The notes beneath the pieces are model-generated. The model made no database searches, was not told where the DNA came from, and saw only the letters and a program-made list of their open reading frames with translations. From CTSOIL-112 sp964293815 (GTDB lineage Bacteria; Pseudomonadota; Gammaproteobacteria; Burkholderiales; Burkholderiaceae): a stretch of DNA of 64,000 nucleotides. Of this stretch, positions 8,773 to 17,413 are shown piece by piece. Location of the stretch: positions 1 through 64,000 of the forward strand of contig CAXYYC010000007.1 of assembly GCA_964293815.1 (NCBI GenBank), read 5' to 3'. How positions within the stretch are numbered: position 1 is the stretch's first letter; each line of letters starts with the position of its first letter. The translations under genes were made by a program, and so were the position numbers.

Positions 8773-9414
8773 TTAGTCCGATTGCGCCATACGCTGTTGC
8801 AAAATCAAACTGATTTTCGCGATCAAGACATCCACCGCCACATTGTTGCGTTCATCACTCGGAATGATGATGTTGGCATGGCGTTTGGTCGGCTCGACAA
8901 ACTGATTGTGCATCGGACGAACCTGCTGAGTATACTGCGCCATCACCGACTCCATCGAACGACCACGCTCCAAGCAATCGCGCTGCATCCGACGGATAAA
9001 ACGTAAATCCGAATCGGTGTCCACATACAGCTTAATATCCATCAAATTACGGATTTTTTCATCATACAGCGCCAAAATCCCTTCGAGGATAATCACATCC
9101 ACCGGTGCTTGATGCTTGGTGTGCGCCGCTCGGTTATCGGCGGCATAGTCGTATTGCGGTAATTCAACCGCTTCTCGCCGCAGCAAGGCGCTCAGTTGCT
9201 CGTACATCAACTCATTATCAAACGAAAACGGATGATCGTAGTTTTGTAAACGACGCTGCGCCGGCGATAAATCCGACTGATCTTTGTAGTAATAATCCTG
9301 CTCAATGATGGTGATGGGAAAACCGCTGAAATGCTCGTATAAAGCACGCGAAACGGTGGTTTTACCGGAACCTGAGCCGCCGGCGACGCCAATGATGATG
9401 GGCTTTTTATTCAT
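8773..9414 (-). CDS. udk: Uridine kinase
   Basis: This enzyme phosphorylates uridine and cytidine in pyrimidine salvage. The 213-residue protein has the Walker A GVAGGSGSGKTT near the N terminus, EQDYYYKDQ, NYDHPFSFD and the RRMQRDCLERGR segment typical of bacterial Udk (E. coli 213 aa). It is single, transcribed leftward, with a 283-base gap upstream that contains a TATAAT-like box at 9484-9489 on the minus strand. Confidence 0.96.
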   Translation of the reverse strand: MNKKPIIIGVAGGSGSGKTTVSRALYEHFSGFPITIIEQDYYYKDQSDLSPAQRRLQNYDHPFSFDNELMYEQLSALLRREAVELPQYDYAADNRAAHTKHQAPVDVIILEGILALYDEKIRNLMDIKLYVDTDSDLRFIRRMQRDCLERGRSMESVMAQYTQQVRPMHNQFVEPTKRHANIIIPSDERNNVAVDVLIAKISLILQQRMAQSD

Positions 9415-9483
9415 GCTGGATTCTTTGAGTGAGCAATGGAACAGTCTTTTTATATAAATTGCGCATATTTCCGCGCTTGTGTA

Positions 9484-9489
9484 ATTATA
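9484..9489 (-). promoter_or_regulatory. Candidate -10 box of udk
   Basis: TATAAT on the minus strand lies 70 bases upstream of udk. A TTTAAA-like element is 14 bases further upstream, shorter than ideal. The rest of the 9415-9697 gap shows no gene or clear repeat. Confidence 0.35.
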
Positions 9490-9697
9490 TAAGAAAAGCC
9501 CTTTTTAAAGCATACGAGCGAACCGCTATGTGACAATATTCAGCGAATAATGATTAGAAAACATATGCCCTCTGAAAACGTGACCTACTGTTTCAAGAGA
9601 TTGCCGCAAAATAGTCCATCGTAGTGGTTAAAAACGCATCCAGCCAGCAATCCACGAATCCAGTACGTTACACTCCGGCTCACATCATGAAAGTGAT

Positions 9698-10000
9698 TTA
9701 ATCAAACAAATCCGGCTCAAACAAATCGCCCTGCTCTTGTTGTACCGCCACCGTGCGCCGCACATCCAGCGTGATGTCAGAAGTCACGGTGCAGCAACAT
9801 GGCAATACCTCATCATGCGCAATAAAGGCCAGCGGTAGATCGACGTAATCAACCGAGCCGGAGAGCAATTTCACCCGACAGCTACCACAATAACCCGCGC
9901 GGCATTGATACTCGACCTCATGACCGGTGCGCGCAAGCCCATCCAGCAGGCTTTCGCCTTCTTGCAGTTCAAATGAGTAATCGTGGGTGGTGATGCGCAT
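9698..10000 (-). CDS. 2Fe-2S ferredoxin of the RNR-maintenance (YfaE) type
   Basis: This is a small plant-type ferredoxin (100 aa). The cluster motif CRAGYCGSC and a later cysteine in LPCCC supply the four ligands. Its position just downstream of nrdB matches E. coli YfaE, which helps to assemble or repair the diferric-tyrosyl cofactor of NrdB; that role is inferred from context. A terminator-like hairpin lies between nrdB and this gene, so it is probably expressed at a lower level than nrdAB or from its own promoter. Confidence 0.88.
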   Translation of the reverse strand: MRITTHDYSFELQEGESLLDGLARTGHEVEYQCRAGYCGSCRVKLLSGSVDYVDLPLAFIAHDEVLPCCCTVTSDITLDVRRTVAVQQEQGDLFEPDLFD

Positions 10001-10038
10001 GAAAAGCCGTTAATAATCAATTCATTACAAAGGAACAA

Positions 10039-10083
10039 AAAAATTCAGGCGCATGCCCAAGTTTGCCTTAAGCCATGCGCCTG
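10039..10083 (-). terminator. Intrinsic terminator after nrdB
   Basis: A perfect 10-bp stem, CAGGCGCATG at 10074-10083 and 10046-10055 (minus-strand order), is followed on the minus strand by AATTTTTTT. It lies between nrdB and the ferredoxin gene. Confidence 0.85.
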
Positions 10084-10100
10084 CATCAGCGTAACAGTAA

Positions 10101-11255
10101 TTACAGTTCGAAATCGCTCAGATCGCTGGAATTGATTTCGGCATTGATTTGACCGACCAAATAGGAGCTGACCTCGACCTCTTGCGGCGCGACCTGTACG
10201 TTGTCCGAAGACAACCATGCGTTGATCCACGGGATCGGATTTTGCGTCGCATTGGCAAATGCTGGCGTCAAGCCGACCGCGCTCATGCGCAGATTGGTGA
10301 TGTATTCGACGTACTGCGCCAAAATATCCTTATTCAAGCCGATCATTGAGCCATCTTTAAACAAATACTCAGCCCAGTTTTTCTCCTGCTCGGCGGCACG
10401 TTTAAATAGTTCAAAGCATTCTTGCTCGCATTCACGGGCGATCTCGACCATTTCTGGATCATCCTGACCACTGCGCATCAGGTTCAAAATATGCTGTGTG
10501 CCGGTCAAATGCAGCGCTTCATCGCGCGCAATCAATTTAATGATTTTGGCATTGCCCTCCATCAATTCACGCTCGGCAAAGGCAAACGAGCAGGCGAAAC
10601 TGACGTAAAAACGAATCGCTTCGAGCGCATTCACACACATCATGCACAGATACAATTTCCTTTTCAGATCGCGCAAGGTAACGGACACTTCGCGCCCATT
10701 CATGTGGTATGTGCCTTCACCAAACATTTGATAAATCTGCGTCGCATGAATCAAATCATCGTAGTAATGCGAGATTTCCTTGGCGCGCTCGATGATGTGC
10801 TCGTTGCGCACGATATCATCGAAAATCACCGATGGATCGGTCACGATATTGCGAATGATGTGGGTGTACGAACGCGAATGCACAGTTTCGGAAAACGACC
10901 AAGTTTCAATCCACGTTTCGACCTCAGGCAATGACACCAGAGGCAGCAACGCGACGTTCGGACTGCGCCCCTGAATCGAATCCAGCAAAGTTTGGTATTT
11001 CAAGTTGCTGATGAAAATGTGCTTTTCATGCTCCGGCAATGCTTGGTAGTCGGCACGATCACGCGAGACATCCACCTCCTCCGGTCGCCAGAAAAAGGAC
11101 AATTGTTTTTCGATCAATTTCTCAAAAACAACGTGCCTTTGCTGGTCATAGCGCGCCACATTGACGTTTTGTCCGAAAAACATCGGTTCTGCGATTTGAT
11201 TATTCGGCGTTTGGCAAAACGTACTGTAGGGATGACTCAGGTGAATGTTACTCAT
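10101..11255 (-). CDS. nrdB: Ribonucleotide reductase class Ia, small subunit NrdB
   Basis: NrdB carries the di-iron tyrosyl radical that starts ribonucleotide reduction in NrdA. In the 384-residue protein Y130 (HSRSYTHIIRNIV) corresponds to radical Tyr122 of E. coli. Carboxylate and histidine iron ligands are visible in DEALHLTGTQH and neighbouring segments, and the C-terminal tail SSDLSDFEL resembles the NrdA-binding tail. It follows nrdA by 62 AT-rich bases and shares its B12-riboswitch leader. Confidence 0.97.
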   Translation of the reverse strand: MSNIHLSHPYSTFCQTPNNQIAEPMFFGQNVNVARYDQQRHVVFEKLIEKQLSFFWRPEEVDVSRDRADYQALPEHEKHIFISNLKYQTLLDSIQGRSPNVALLPLVSLPEVETWIETWSFSETVHSRSYTHIIRNIVTDPSVIFDDIVRNEHIIERAKEISHYYDDLIHATQIYQMFGEGTYHMNGREVSVTLRDLKRKLYLCMMCVNALEAIRFYVSFACSFAFAERELMEGNAKIIKLIARDEALHLTGTQHILNLMRSGQDDPEMVEIARECEQECFELFKRAAEQEKNWAEYLFKDGSMIGLNKDILAQYVEYITNLRMSAVGLTPAFANATQNPIPWINAWLSSDNVQVAPQEVEVSSYLVGQINAEINSSDLSDFEL

Positions 11256-11317
11256 TTTATACTTCGCAATAAATTATTTTAAATCAAGTAATTAAATAAT
11301 ATAGTTAAACCAATATA

Positions 11318-13600
11318 TTAAATTTTACATGCGCCCGATGCACAGTCATCATCCGCGACCTGCACGTCAAATTGTGCATCATCCGCCCCGTCGCGGGTGT
11401 TGTGGTAATACAGGGTTTTCAGACCATATTTGTACGCCATCAACAAATCGGTCAACAATTGTTTCATCGGTACGCGGCCATCTTCGAAGCGTTGCGGGTC
11501 GTAATTGGTATTGGCTGAAATCGCCTGATCGACGAATTTTTGCATCACGGCAACCAATTTCAAATAACCTTGATTGTTTGGCATTTGCCAGAGCAATTCA
11601 TATTTTGATTTGAGTTGCTCATAATCCGGCACGACTTGCTTGAGCACGCCGTCTTTCGAGGCTTTAACCGTCACCAAGCCGCGCGGTGGCTCAATGCCAT
11701 TGGTTGCGTTGGCAATCTGACTGGAGGTTTCGGACGGCATCAATGCGGTCACGGTGCTGTTGCGCAAACCGTCTTTGACGATGGCTTGGCGCAAACCTTC
11801 CCAATCATAGTGCAATGGCTCGGCACAAATCCCATCGACGTCTTTTTTATAGCTGTCAATCGGCAAAATACCTTGCGCATAGGTGGTTTCGCTAAATGCG
11901 CCGCAAGCACCCTGCTCGCGCGCCAATTGATTCGAGGCTTTGAGCAGGTAATATTGGATCGCTTCAAATGTGCGGTGGGTCAAGCCCAGTGCGGAGTCGT
12001 CCGAATAGCGCGCGCCGTTTTTCGCTAAATAGTAGGCAAAATTGATCACACCCACGCCGAGCGAGCGGCGCTTCATGCTGGCGATATACGCCGCTTTGAT
12101 CGGGTAGTCTTGATAATCAAGCAAGGCGTCCAGCGCGCGAATGATCAGATCAGCCAAACTTTCGAGTTCGTCCAGATGCTCCAACGCGCCCAAATTAAAC
12201 GCGGACAAGGTACACAAGGCGATTTCGCCCTCTTCGTCGTTGATGTCGTTCAGCGGTTTGGTTGGCAACGCAATTTCCAAGCACAGATTTGACTGGCGCA
12301 CTGGCGCGAGCTGCGGATTAAACGGGCTGTGGGTGTTGCAGTGATCCACGTTTTGGATGTACACGCGCCCTGTGCCCGCGCGCTCTTGCATCATCAGGCC
12401 GAACAACTCAACTGCTGGAATGCGTTGTTTGCGAATGGTTTCGTCTTGCTCGTATTGCTCGTACAAACGGTCAAATTCATCTTGGTCGGCAAAGAACGCT
12501 TCGTACAAATCCGGCACATCGTGCGGTGAGAACAGCGTGATGTCTTGGTTTTTAATCAAGCGCTGATACATGGTTTTGTTCAACTGAACGCCGTAGTCCA
12601 TGTGACGCACGCGGTTTTCCTCCACGCCACGGTTGTTTTTCAGCACCAGCAACGATTCGACTTCCAAATGCCACAAGGGGTAGAACAAGGTCGCCGCGCC
12701 ACCGCGCACACCACCTTGTGAGCAGCATTTAACCGCCGTTTGGAATAGTTTGTAGAATGGAATACAGCCGGTGTGTTGCGCTTCGCCACTGCGAATTGGG
12801 CTGCCGAGCGCGCGAATGCGACCGGCATTGATACCAATACCGGCGCGTTGCGACACATATTTGACAATCGCGCTGGTAGTCGCGTTGATTGAGTCCAAGC
12901 TGTCATCGCATTCGATCAACACGCAGGAGCTGAATTGACGCGACGGCGTGCGCACGCCAGACATAATCGGTGTCGGTAAGGAGATTTTGAAGGTAGAAAC
13001 AGCGTTGTAAAAACGTTTGGCGTATTCGAGGCGCGTGGCTTTCGGATAGTTGGCAAACAGGCACATCGCCACCAACATATACAAAAATTGCGGGCTTTCG
13101 TAGACTTTTTTACTCACACGATCTTGCAGCAGATACTTGCCTTCGAGCTGCTTCACCGCCGCATAAGCAAAATTCAAATCGCGTTCATGTTGAATCTCAG
13201 CGTCTAACTCGGCAAACTCTTCCGGTGTGTAATCCGCCAAAATATGCGCGTCGTATTTGCCCATTTGGGTCAATTTACTGACATGGTCAAATAACGAAGG
13301 CGGCTCGTACTGGCCATAAGCGATCTTGCGCAGGTGGAAAATCGCCAAACGCGCCGCTAAATACTGATAATCCGGGTATTCGGGCGAAATCAGATCGGCC
13401 GCCGCTTTGATGATGGTTTCGTGAATATCCTGTGTGCGAATGCCGTTGTAGAACTGAATGCGTGATTTGAGCTCCACTTGCGAGACCGAAACGTTGTTCA
13501 GCCCTGCTGCCGCCCAAGTAATGACGCGGTGGATTTTGTCTAAATCAATCGGTTCTTGGCGACCATCTCGTTTGGTGACCAGGATATTGTCTGTGTTCAT
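11318..13600 (-). CDS. nrdA: Ribonucleotide reductase class Ia, large subunit NrdA
   Basis: NrdA reduces ribonucleoside diphosphates. The 760-residue protein is strongly E. coli-like from the N-terminal ATP cone (LVTKRDG, INLDKIHR-like) to the C-terminal CASGACKI redox pair. Active-site cysteines are seen in RQFSSCVLIE, RQSNLCLEIA and EIALCTLSAF. The ATP cone suggests dATP-dependent activity control. The gene is preceded by a 456-base region carrying a cobalamin riboswitch, unusual for a B12-independent enzyme and implying another B12-dependent route to deoxynucleotides in the cell. Confidence 0.98.
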   Translation of the reverse strand: MNTDNILVTKRDGRQEPIDLDKIHRVITWAAAGLNNVSVSQVELKSRIQFYNGIRTQDIHETIIKAAADLISPEYPDYQYLAARLAIFHLRKIAYGQYEPPSLFDHVSKLTQMGKYDAHILADYTPEEFAELDAEIQHERDLNFAYAAVKQLEGKYLLQDRVSKKVYESPQFLYMLVAMCLFANYPKATRLEYAKRFYNAVSTFKISLPTPIMSGVRTPSRQFSSCVLIECDDSLDSINATTSAIVKYVSQRAGIGINAGRIRALGSPIRSGEAQHTGCIPFYKLFQTAVKCCSQGGVRGGAATLFYPLWHLEVESLLVLKNNRGVEENRVRHMDYGVQLNKTMYQRLIKNQDITLFSPHDVPDLYEAFFADQDEFDRLYEQYEQDETIRKQRIPAVELFGLMMQERAGTGRVYIQNVDHCNTHSPFNPQLAPVRQSNLCLEIALPTKPLNDINDEEGEIALCTLSAFNLGALEHLDELESLADLIIRALDALLDYQDYPIKAAYIASMKRRSLGVGVINFAYYLAKNGARYSDDSALGLTHRTFEAIQYYLLKASNQLAREQGACGAFSETTYAQGILPIDSYKKDVDGICAEPLHYDWEGLRQAIVKDGLRNSTVTALMPSETSSQIANATNGIEPPRGLVTVKASKDGVLKQVVPDYEQLKSKYELLWQMPNNQGYLKLVAVMQKFVDQAISANTNYDPQRFEDGRVPMKQLLTDLLMAYKYGLKTLYYHNTRDGADDAQFDVQVADDDCASGACKI

Positions 13601-13753
13601 AGGGCGTGAACCTTTGTTAAATTACAATTGTCGGTTAAATTAAAAGCTTTTGAATCCTATATGTGCACTGCGCAGCGAATGCAAGGACTGATCGCGTGCT
13701 CGCACCAAGATGTACGAAGGCACACAAATGACAGACATTGATTCACTATAGGT

Positions 13754-13786
13754 ATGTGCCTGCTTTTGGTTCGAAAGCCTGCACAT
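13754..13786 (-). other. Hairpin between riboswitch core and nrdA
   Basis: The inverted repeat ATGTGC/GCACAT (13754-13759, 13781-13786) has an inner pairing GCTTT/AAAGC (13762-13766, 13774-13778). It lies just 3' of the cobalamin-riboswitch core on the minus strand and could be a peripheral riboswitch stem or part of the expression platform. Confidence 0.5.
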
Positions 13787-13789
13787 CAG

Positions 13790-13905
13790 CACGTCACGGT
13801 AGGTATCTGACTCGGCACGCACAGCCTTGCTTTGTGCCTCACAGTTGCGCCACAGTCCGTGAATTTCACACGGTTCCCTACTTCCAATCAGGGGATTTTC
13901 TCAAG
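13790..13905 (-). promoter_or_regulatory. Cobalamin (B12) riboswitch upstream of nrdA
   Basis: Read on the minus strand, this region has the order of a cobalamin riboswitch: AAGTAGGGAACC, then a CCGTG/CACGG hairpin with GTGAAAT, then ACTG and GCGCAACTGTGAGG, a GGCAC/GTGCC stem, and a B12 box GAGTCAGATACCTACC (13798-13813). GTAGG of the first block can pair with CCTAC of the B12 box, replacing the usual GCAGG/CCTGC pair, so pairing is conserved although the bases differ. It lies about 200 bases upstream of nrdA. No obvious poly-U terminator follows, so control may be translational or through a distal structure. Class I RNR control by B12 riboswitches is known in some bacteria that also have the B12-dependent class II enzyme. 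Confidence 0.88.
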
Positions 13906-14056
13906 CATTCGCGCGTGGATGTGATGTTGCATCATATCAAAAATTTGAGCGCACTTGTAGCGGGAAAGCAGGGATTTTTTAGCCGAAAACAGAGGATTTT
14001 TCCTTGACTTTGGCGTGAACTGTCCAAGCCCTGCGTGTTTACTGGCTCAGGGAAAT

Positions 14057-14260
14057 TTACGCCAAATCAATGTCTAAAATCGACATGGTCAAGGTGTAGG
14101 AAATTTCACCATCGTCTTCGTCTTTGTAGATCGTTGCGATGAATTCGTCGTGCAAATATACCTCGGCACTGTCTTTGGCTTTGCTTAATTTGACGCGAAA
14201 ATCCGAACCGAATTGGTTGGACAGGTAGTTTTCCAGCTTGATGAGTTCTATTTTATTCAT
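14057..14260 (-). CDS. DUF3126 family small protein
   Basis: The 67-residue acidic protein contains DSAEVYLHDEFIATIY, DEDDGEISYT and the ending SILDIDLA, which match the DUF3126 family of small proteins of unknown function known mostly from Alphaproteobacteria. It has no membrane segment or signal peptide. ATG at 14260; the gene stands alone between pntB and the nrdA leader. The function is unknown. The family call rests on remembered sequence features. Confidence 0.75.
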   Translation of the reverse strand: MNKIELIKLENYLSNQFGSDFRVKLSKAKDSAEVYLHDEFIATIYKDEDDGEISYTLTMSILDIDLA

Positions 14261-14340
14261 TTTGCTTATCCATTGAGTTTGAAATATTTTCTATTTTAAA
14301 TACCATCTTGAATGATACCCGATTTTACGATTCATCAAAT

Positions 14341-14376
14341 AAAAATGGGCACAACACTCAAGCCGCACCCATTTTT
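14341..14376 (-). terminator. Terminator after pntB
   Basis: Nine-base inverted repeat AAAAATGGG/CCCATTTTT with an inner GTGC/GCAC-like pairing, followed on the minus strand by ATTTG. It closes the pnt operon 25 bases after the pntB stop codon. Confidence 0.7.
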
Positions 14377-14401
14377 ACGTTCAAATCCAATAGCTGCCAA
14401 A

Positions 14402-15775
14402 TTATTCTAAAGCCTTCAGATTCTGAATAATCTCGCCCGCCATCGGCTGCGCGTCGCCGTACAGCATGCGGCAATTATCGGTGTAGAACAGGGCATTTTC
14501 AATACCGGAGTAACCCGTGCCCTTACCACGCTTGATGACAATCACGTTCTGCGCATAATCGGCATTCAAAATCGGCATACCGTAAATCGGGCTGGATTTG
14601 TCAGTCCGTGCGCTTGGATTCACCACGTCGTTCGCACCGATAATCAAAGCCACGTCAGCTTGACCAAATTCCTCATTGATTTCCTCTAAGTCAAAAATCT
14701 TGTCGTACGGCACGCCCGCTTCGGCCAACAGCACATTCATGTGCCCCGGCATACGCCCTGCGACCGGATGAATCGCGAATTTGACCTCCACGCCCGCTTT
14801 TTCGAGCAAGCCCGCCATTTCCCAGACTTTGTGCTGGGCGTGCGCCACCGCCATACCATAACCCGGCACAATGATGACTTTGCTCGCATAGCGCATCAGC
14901 GCTGCCGCATCAATCGCTGATAGCTCTTTCATCGTGCCTTCAATCGCTTGGCCGCCCTGTGCTTCGCCGGTAATCGGCGTGAACAGGATATTCGCCAGCG
15001 GACGATTCATCGCTTTGGCCATCAATTGAGTCAACAGCGTACCCGCCGCGCCCACCACGATACCCGCGATAATCAGCGCCGGATTGCCCAATACATAACC
15101 CTCAAAGCCCACCGCCAGACCAGTAAACGCGTTAAACAGCGAAATCACCACCGGCATATCCGCGCCACCAATTGGCATGGTCACGACCACACCCAACACC
15201 AGCGCCACGATGAAAAACAGCACGATCAGCCAACCCGAAGCCGGCGCAAATGCGACCATCATGAAGCCGAGCACAATCGCCGCGACCGCCAAAGCGATAT
15301 TCACGGTATTTTGCGCGGGCAAACGATGCGCCTTTTTGATCAAACCTTGCAATTTACCAAATGCCACGCATGAACCCGTGAACGACACCGCGCCGATCAG
15401 CGCGCCCAATACCGCCAAAATCAGCGTGCCCGTGCTATGCGCTTCACCTTTGGCGAACTCAATCGCCGCAATCGCCGCCGCCGCGCCACCGCCCATACCG
15501 TTATAAATCGCCACCATCTGCGGCATATCGGTCATTTGCACTTTTTTACCGGAGATCCACGCGGCAGACGCACCAATCACCAAGGCCAGCAACATCAAGC
15601 CAATATTGTTCAGATGCGGTACCAAAAACGTACCGATAATCGCGACCAACATACCCACGCCCGCCCAAACAATCCCGCGACGCGCCGTGGTTGGCGAACT
15701 CATGCCCTTCAAACCGAAAATAAACAACAACGCTCCGGCAAACCATGCCGCCTGCACATAAAACGGAATGCTCAT
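14402..15775 (-). CDS. pntB: NAD(P) transhydrogenase subunit beta
   Basis: PntB supplies most membrane helices and the NADP(H)-binding domain III of the proton-translocating transhydrogenase, which makes NADPH from NADH using the proton gradient. The 457-residue protein has many helices up to about residue 260, then a soluble domain with PGYGMAVAQ-like (PGYGMAVAHAQH), HPVAGRMPGHMNVLLAEA and IGANDVVNP motifs. ATG at 15775 overlaps the preceding gene by four bases. Confidence 0.97.
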   Translation of the reverse strand: MSIPFYVQAAWFAGALLFIFGLKGMSSPTTARRGIVWAGVGMLVAIIGTFLVPHLNNIGLMLLALVIGASAAWISGKKVQMTDMPQMVAIYNGMGGGAAAAIAAIEFAKGEAHSTGTLILAVLGALIGAVSFTGSCVAFGKLQGLIKKAHRLPAQNTVNIALAVAAIVLGFMMVAFAPASGWLIVLFFIVALVLGVVVTMPIGGADMPVVISLFNAFTGLAVGFEGYVLGNPALIIAGIVVGAAGTLLTQLMAKAMNRPLANILFTPITGEAQGGQAIEGTMKELSAIDAAALMRYASKVIIVPGYGMAVAHAQHKVWEMAGLLEKAGVEVKFAIHPVAGRMPGHMNVLLAEAGVPYDKIFDLEEINEEFGQADVALIIGANDVVNPSARTDKSSPIYGMPILNADYAQNVIVIKRGKGTGYSGIENALFYTDNCRMLYGDAQPMAGEIIQNLKALE

Positions 15776-16080
15776 GATTGACCTCCTGCTTTAGGTTCGG
15801 ACGGCTCTTTTTTCTTAAACATCGCCAACATCCGCTCCGTCACCACATAGCCGCCTGCGGCATTGGCCGCGCCCAGCGCGACTGCGAAAAAGCCAATCGC
15901 TATTTCCAGCGGCGTCTCCGCATGACCCAAAGCGATCATCGCTCCGACCACGACCACGCCGTGAATAAAGTTGGAGCCAGACATCAGCGGCGTGTGCAAA
16001 ATCACCGGCACTTTACTGATGATTTCGTAGCCGACGAACGCGGCCAACATGAAAATATAGATAGCAAGCATACCATCCAT
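15772..16080 (-). CDS. pntAB: NAD(P) transhydrogenase subunit alpha part 2
   Basis: This small membrane subunit (102 aa) corresponds to the C-terminal helices of the single-chain PntA of E. coli. It has about three helices (AIYIFMLAAFVGYEII, HGVVVVGAMIALGHA, AIGFFAVALGAANAAGGYVV) and HTPLMSGSNFIHG. The ATG at 16080 lies two bases after the pntAA stop codon and has GGGAGAA upstream. The split of alpha into two genes is the arrangement known from Rhodospirillum rubrum. Confidence 0.95.
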   Translation of the reverse strand: MDGMLAIYIFMLAAFVGYEIISKVPVILHTPLMSGSNFIHGVVVVGAMIALGHAETPLEIAIGFFAVALGAANAAGGYVVTERMLAMFKKKEPSEPKAGGQS

Positions 16081-16082
16081 GA

Positions 16083-17207
16083 TTATTCTCCCAAAACTTG
16101 TTTGACACCGGCATGTACGGTCGCGCCGTCTTTGCACAGCAATGAACCGGCAATAACCTCATCCTGCCAATCAATGTTCAACTCACCGTCTTTAATGAAC
16201 GGCGACAAAAAGTTGTACAGATTTTTCGCGTATAACTCAGAGGCATGCGTCGGCATACGCGAGGGCAAATTCACCGGCCCGACGATGGTCACATTGTGCG
16301 TTTGAATGATTTGACCGGCCTGCGTCAAAGCGCAATTGCCGCCTGATTCTGCCGCCATATCGACCACCACCGCACCTTGCTTCATGCCTGCGATCATGGC
16401 TTCGGTCACGATGAGCGGTGCTTTTTTGCCCGGAATCGCCGCCGTGGTGATGAGTACATCTGCCGTGGCGACCGCTTTGGCGAGGCGATCGGCCTGCTGG
16501 GCTTTTTCTTCCTCGGTCAATTCACGCGCATAACCACCCGCGCCATCCGCCGAAACACCAGTATCGACGAATTTCGCGCCGAGCGATTCGACCTGCTCTT
16601 TCGCCGCCGAGCGCACATCATACGCATCGACCATCGCGCCCAAACGTTTACAAGTCGCAATCGCTTGCAAGCCAGCCACGCCCGCGCCGATCACCAAGGC
16701 GCGCGCCGGACGAATCGTCCCCGCCGCCGTGGTCAACATGGGGAAAAATTTGGCGCTGTGTGACGCGCCGATCAGCGCGCATTGATAACCCGAGCACGCG
16801 CCCTGCGACGACAGTGCATCCATGCTCTGCGCCCGCGAAATGCGTGGTAGCAATTCCAAGGCAAACGCGCTGATGTTGCGCGCATTGAGCGCAGCCAAGC
16901 GTTCACGACTCTCATAAGGCTTGAGCAAACCGATCAACACCGCGCCTTGCGGCATCTGCGCAATTTCCTCAGCCGTCGGCGGCGTTACCCGCATAATGAT
17001 CTGCGCGTTTTGATAGGCGTCGGCCTGAACTGGGCTTATCTCGGTGTTGAGGTAATCCGCATCCACAAAGTGGCTGTTCAACCCCGCCCCTTGCTCCATG
17101 CGCAATTGCGCGCCCAATGCGGAAAACTTTTTGGCCGTCTCAGGCACCAAAGCCACCCGACGCTCGCCTTCCAAGTGCTCGCGCCCCACTGCAATCGTGA
17201 TTGGCAT
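16083..17207 (-). CDS. pntAA: NAD(P) transhydrogenase subunit alpha part 1
   Basis: This soluble NAD(H)-binding domain I (374 aa) of transhydrogenase belongs to the alanine dehydrogenase/PNT family. Visible motifs are GERRVALVPE, the Rossmann-type VIGAGVAGLQAIATCKRLGA and AESGGNCALTQ. ATG at 17207 has GGAGTG six bases upstream; the open frame extends to 17255 without conservation. First gene of pntAA-pntAB-pntB, which together set the NADPH/NADH balance. Confidence 0.96.
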   Translation of the reverse strand: MPITIAVGREHLEGERRVALVPETAKKFSALGAQLRMEQGAGLNSHFVDADYLNTEISPVQADAYQNAQIIMRVTPPTAEEIAQMPQGAVLIGLLKPYESRERLAALNARNISAFALELLPRISRAQSMDALSSQGACSGYQCALIGASHSAKFFPMLTTAAGTIRPARALVIGAGVAGLQAIATCKRLGAMVDAYDVRSAAKEQVESLGAKFVDTGVSADGAGGYARELTEEEKAQQADRLAKAVATADVLITTAAIPGKKAPLIVTEAMIAGMKQGAVVVDMAAESGGNCALTQAGQIIQTHNVTIVGPVNLPSRMPTHASELYAKNLYNFLSPFIKDGELNIDWQDEVIAGSLLCKDGATVHAGVKQVLGE

Positions 17208-17413
17208 AATGACACTCCGTTGTTTTATCGAAGACATCATTTTAACACCGTACACGCGATTAAAAAACGCTTTCAGTGGCTAAAAACAATTACTTTGGCT
17301 TATAGAACGCCTCACACACATTTTTAAAGCTCATATCACACAAACACCGTGTTCCACAAAATCGTCCTAACTCACACCGCTATTTTTCTTCGGGCTTTAT
17401 GGTATAGTGAACC

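Noticed and set aside
13640..13760. NrdR-box-like stretches (CCTATATGTG, CACTATAGG) upstream of nrdA
   Set aside because: Only half-sites fit the NrdR consensus and their spacing is not that of paired NrdR boxes.
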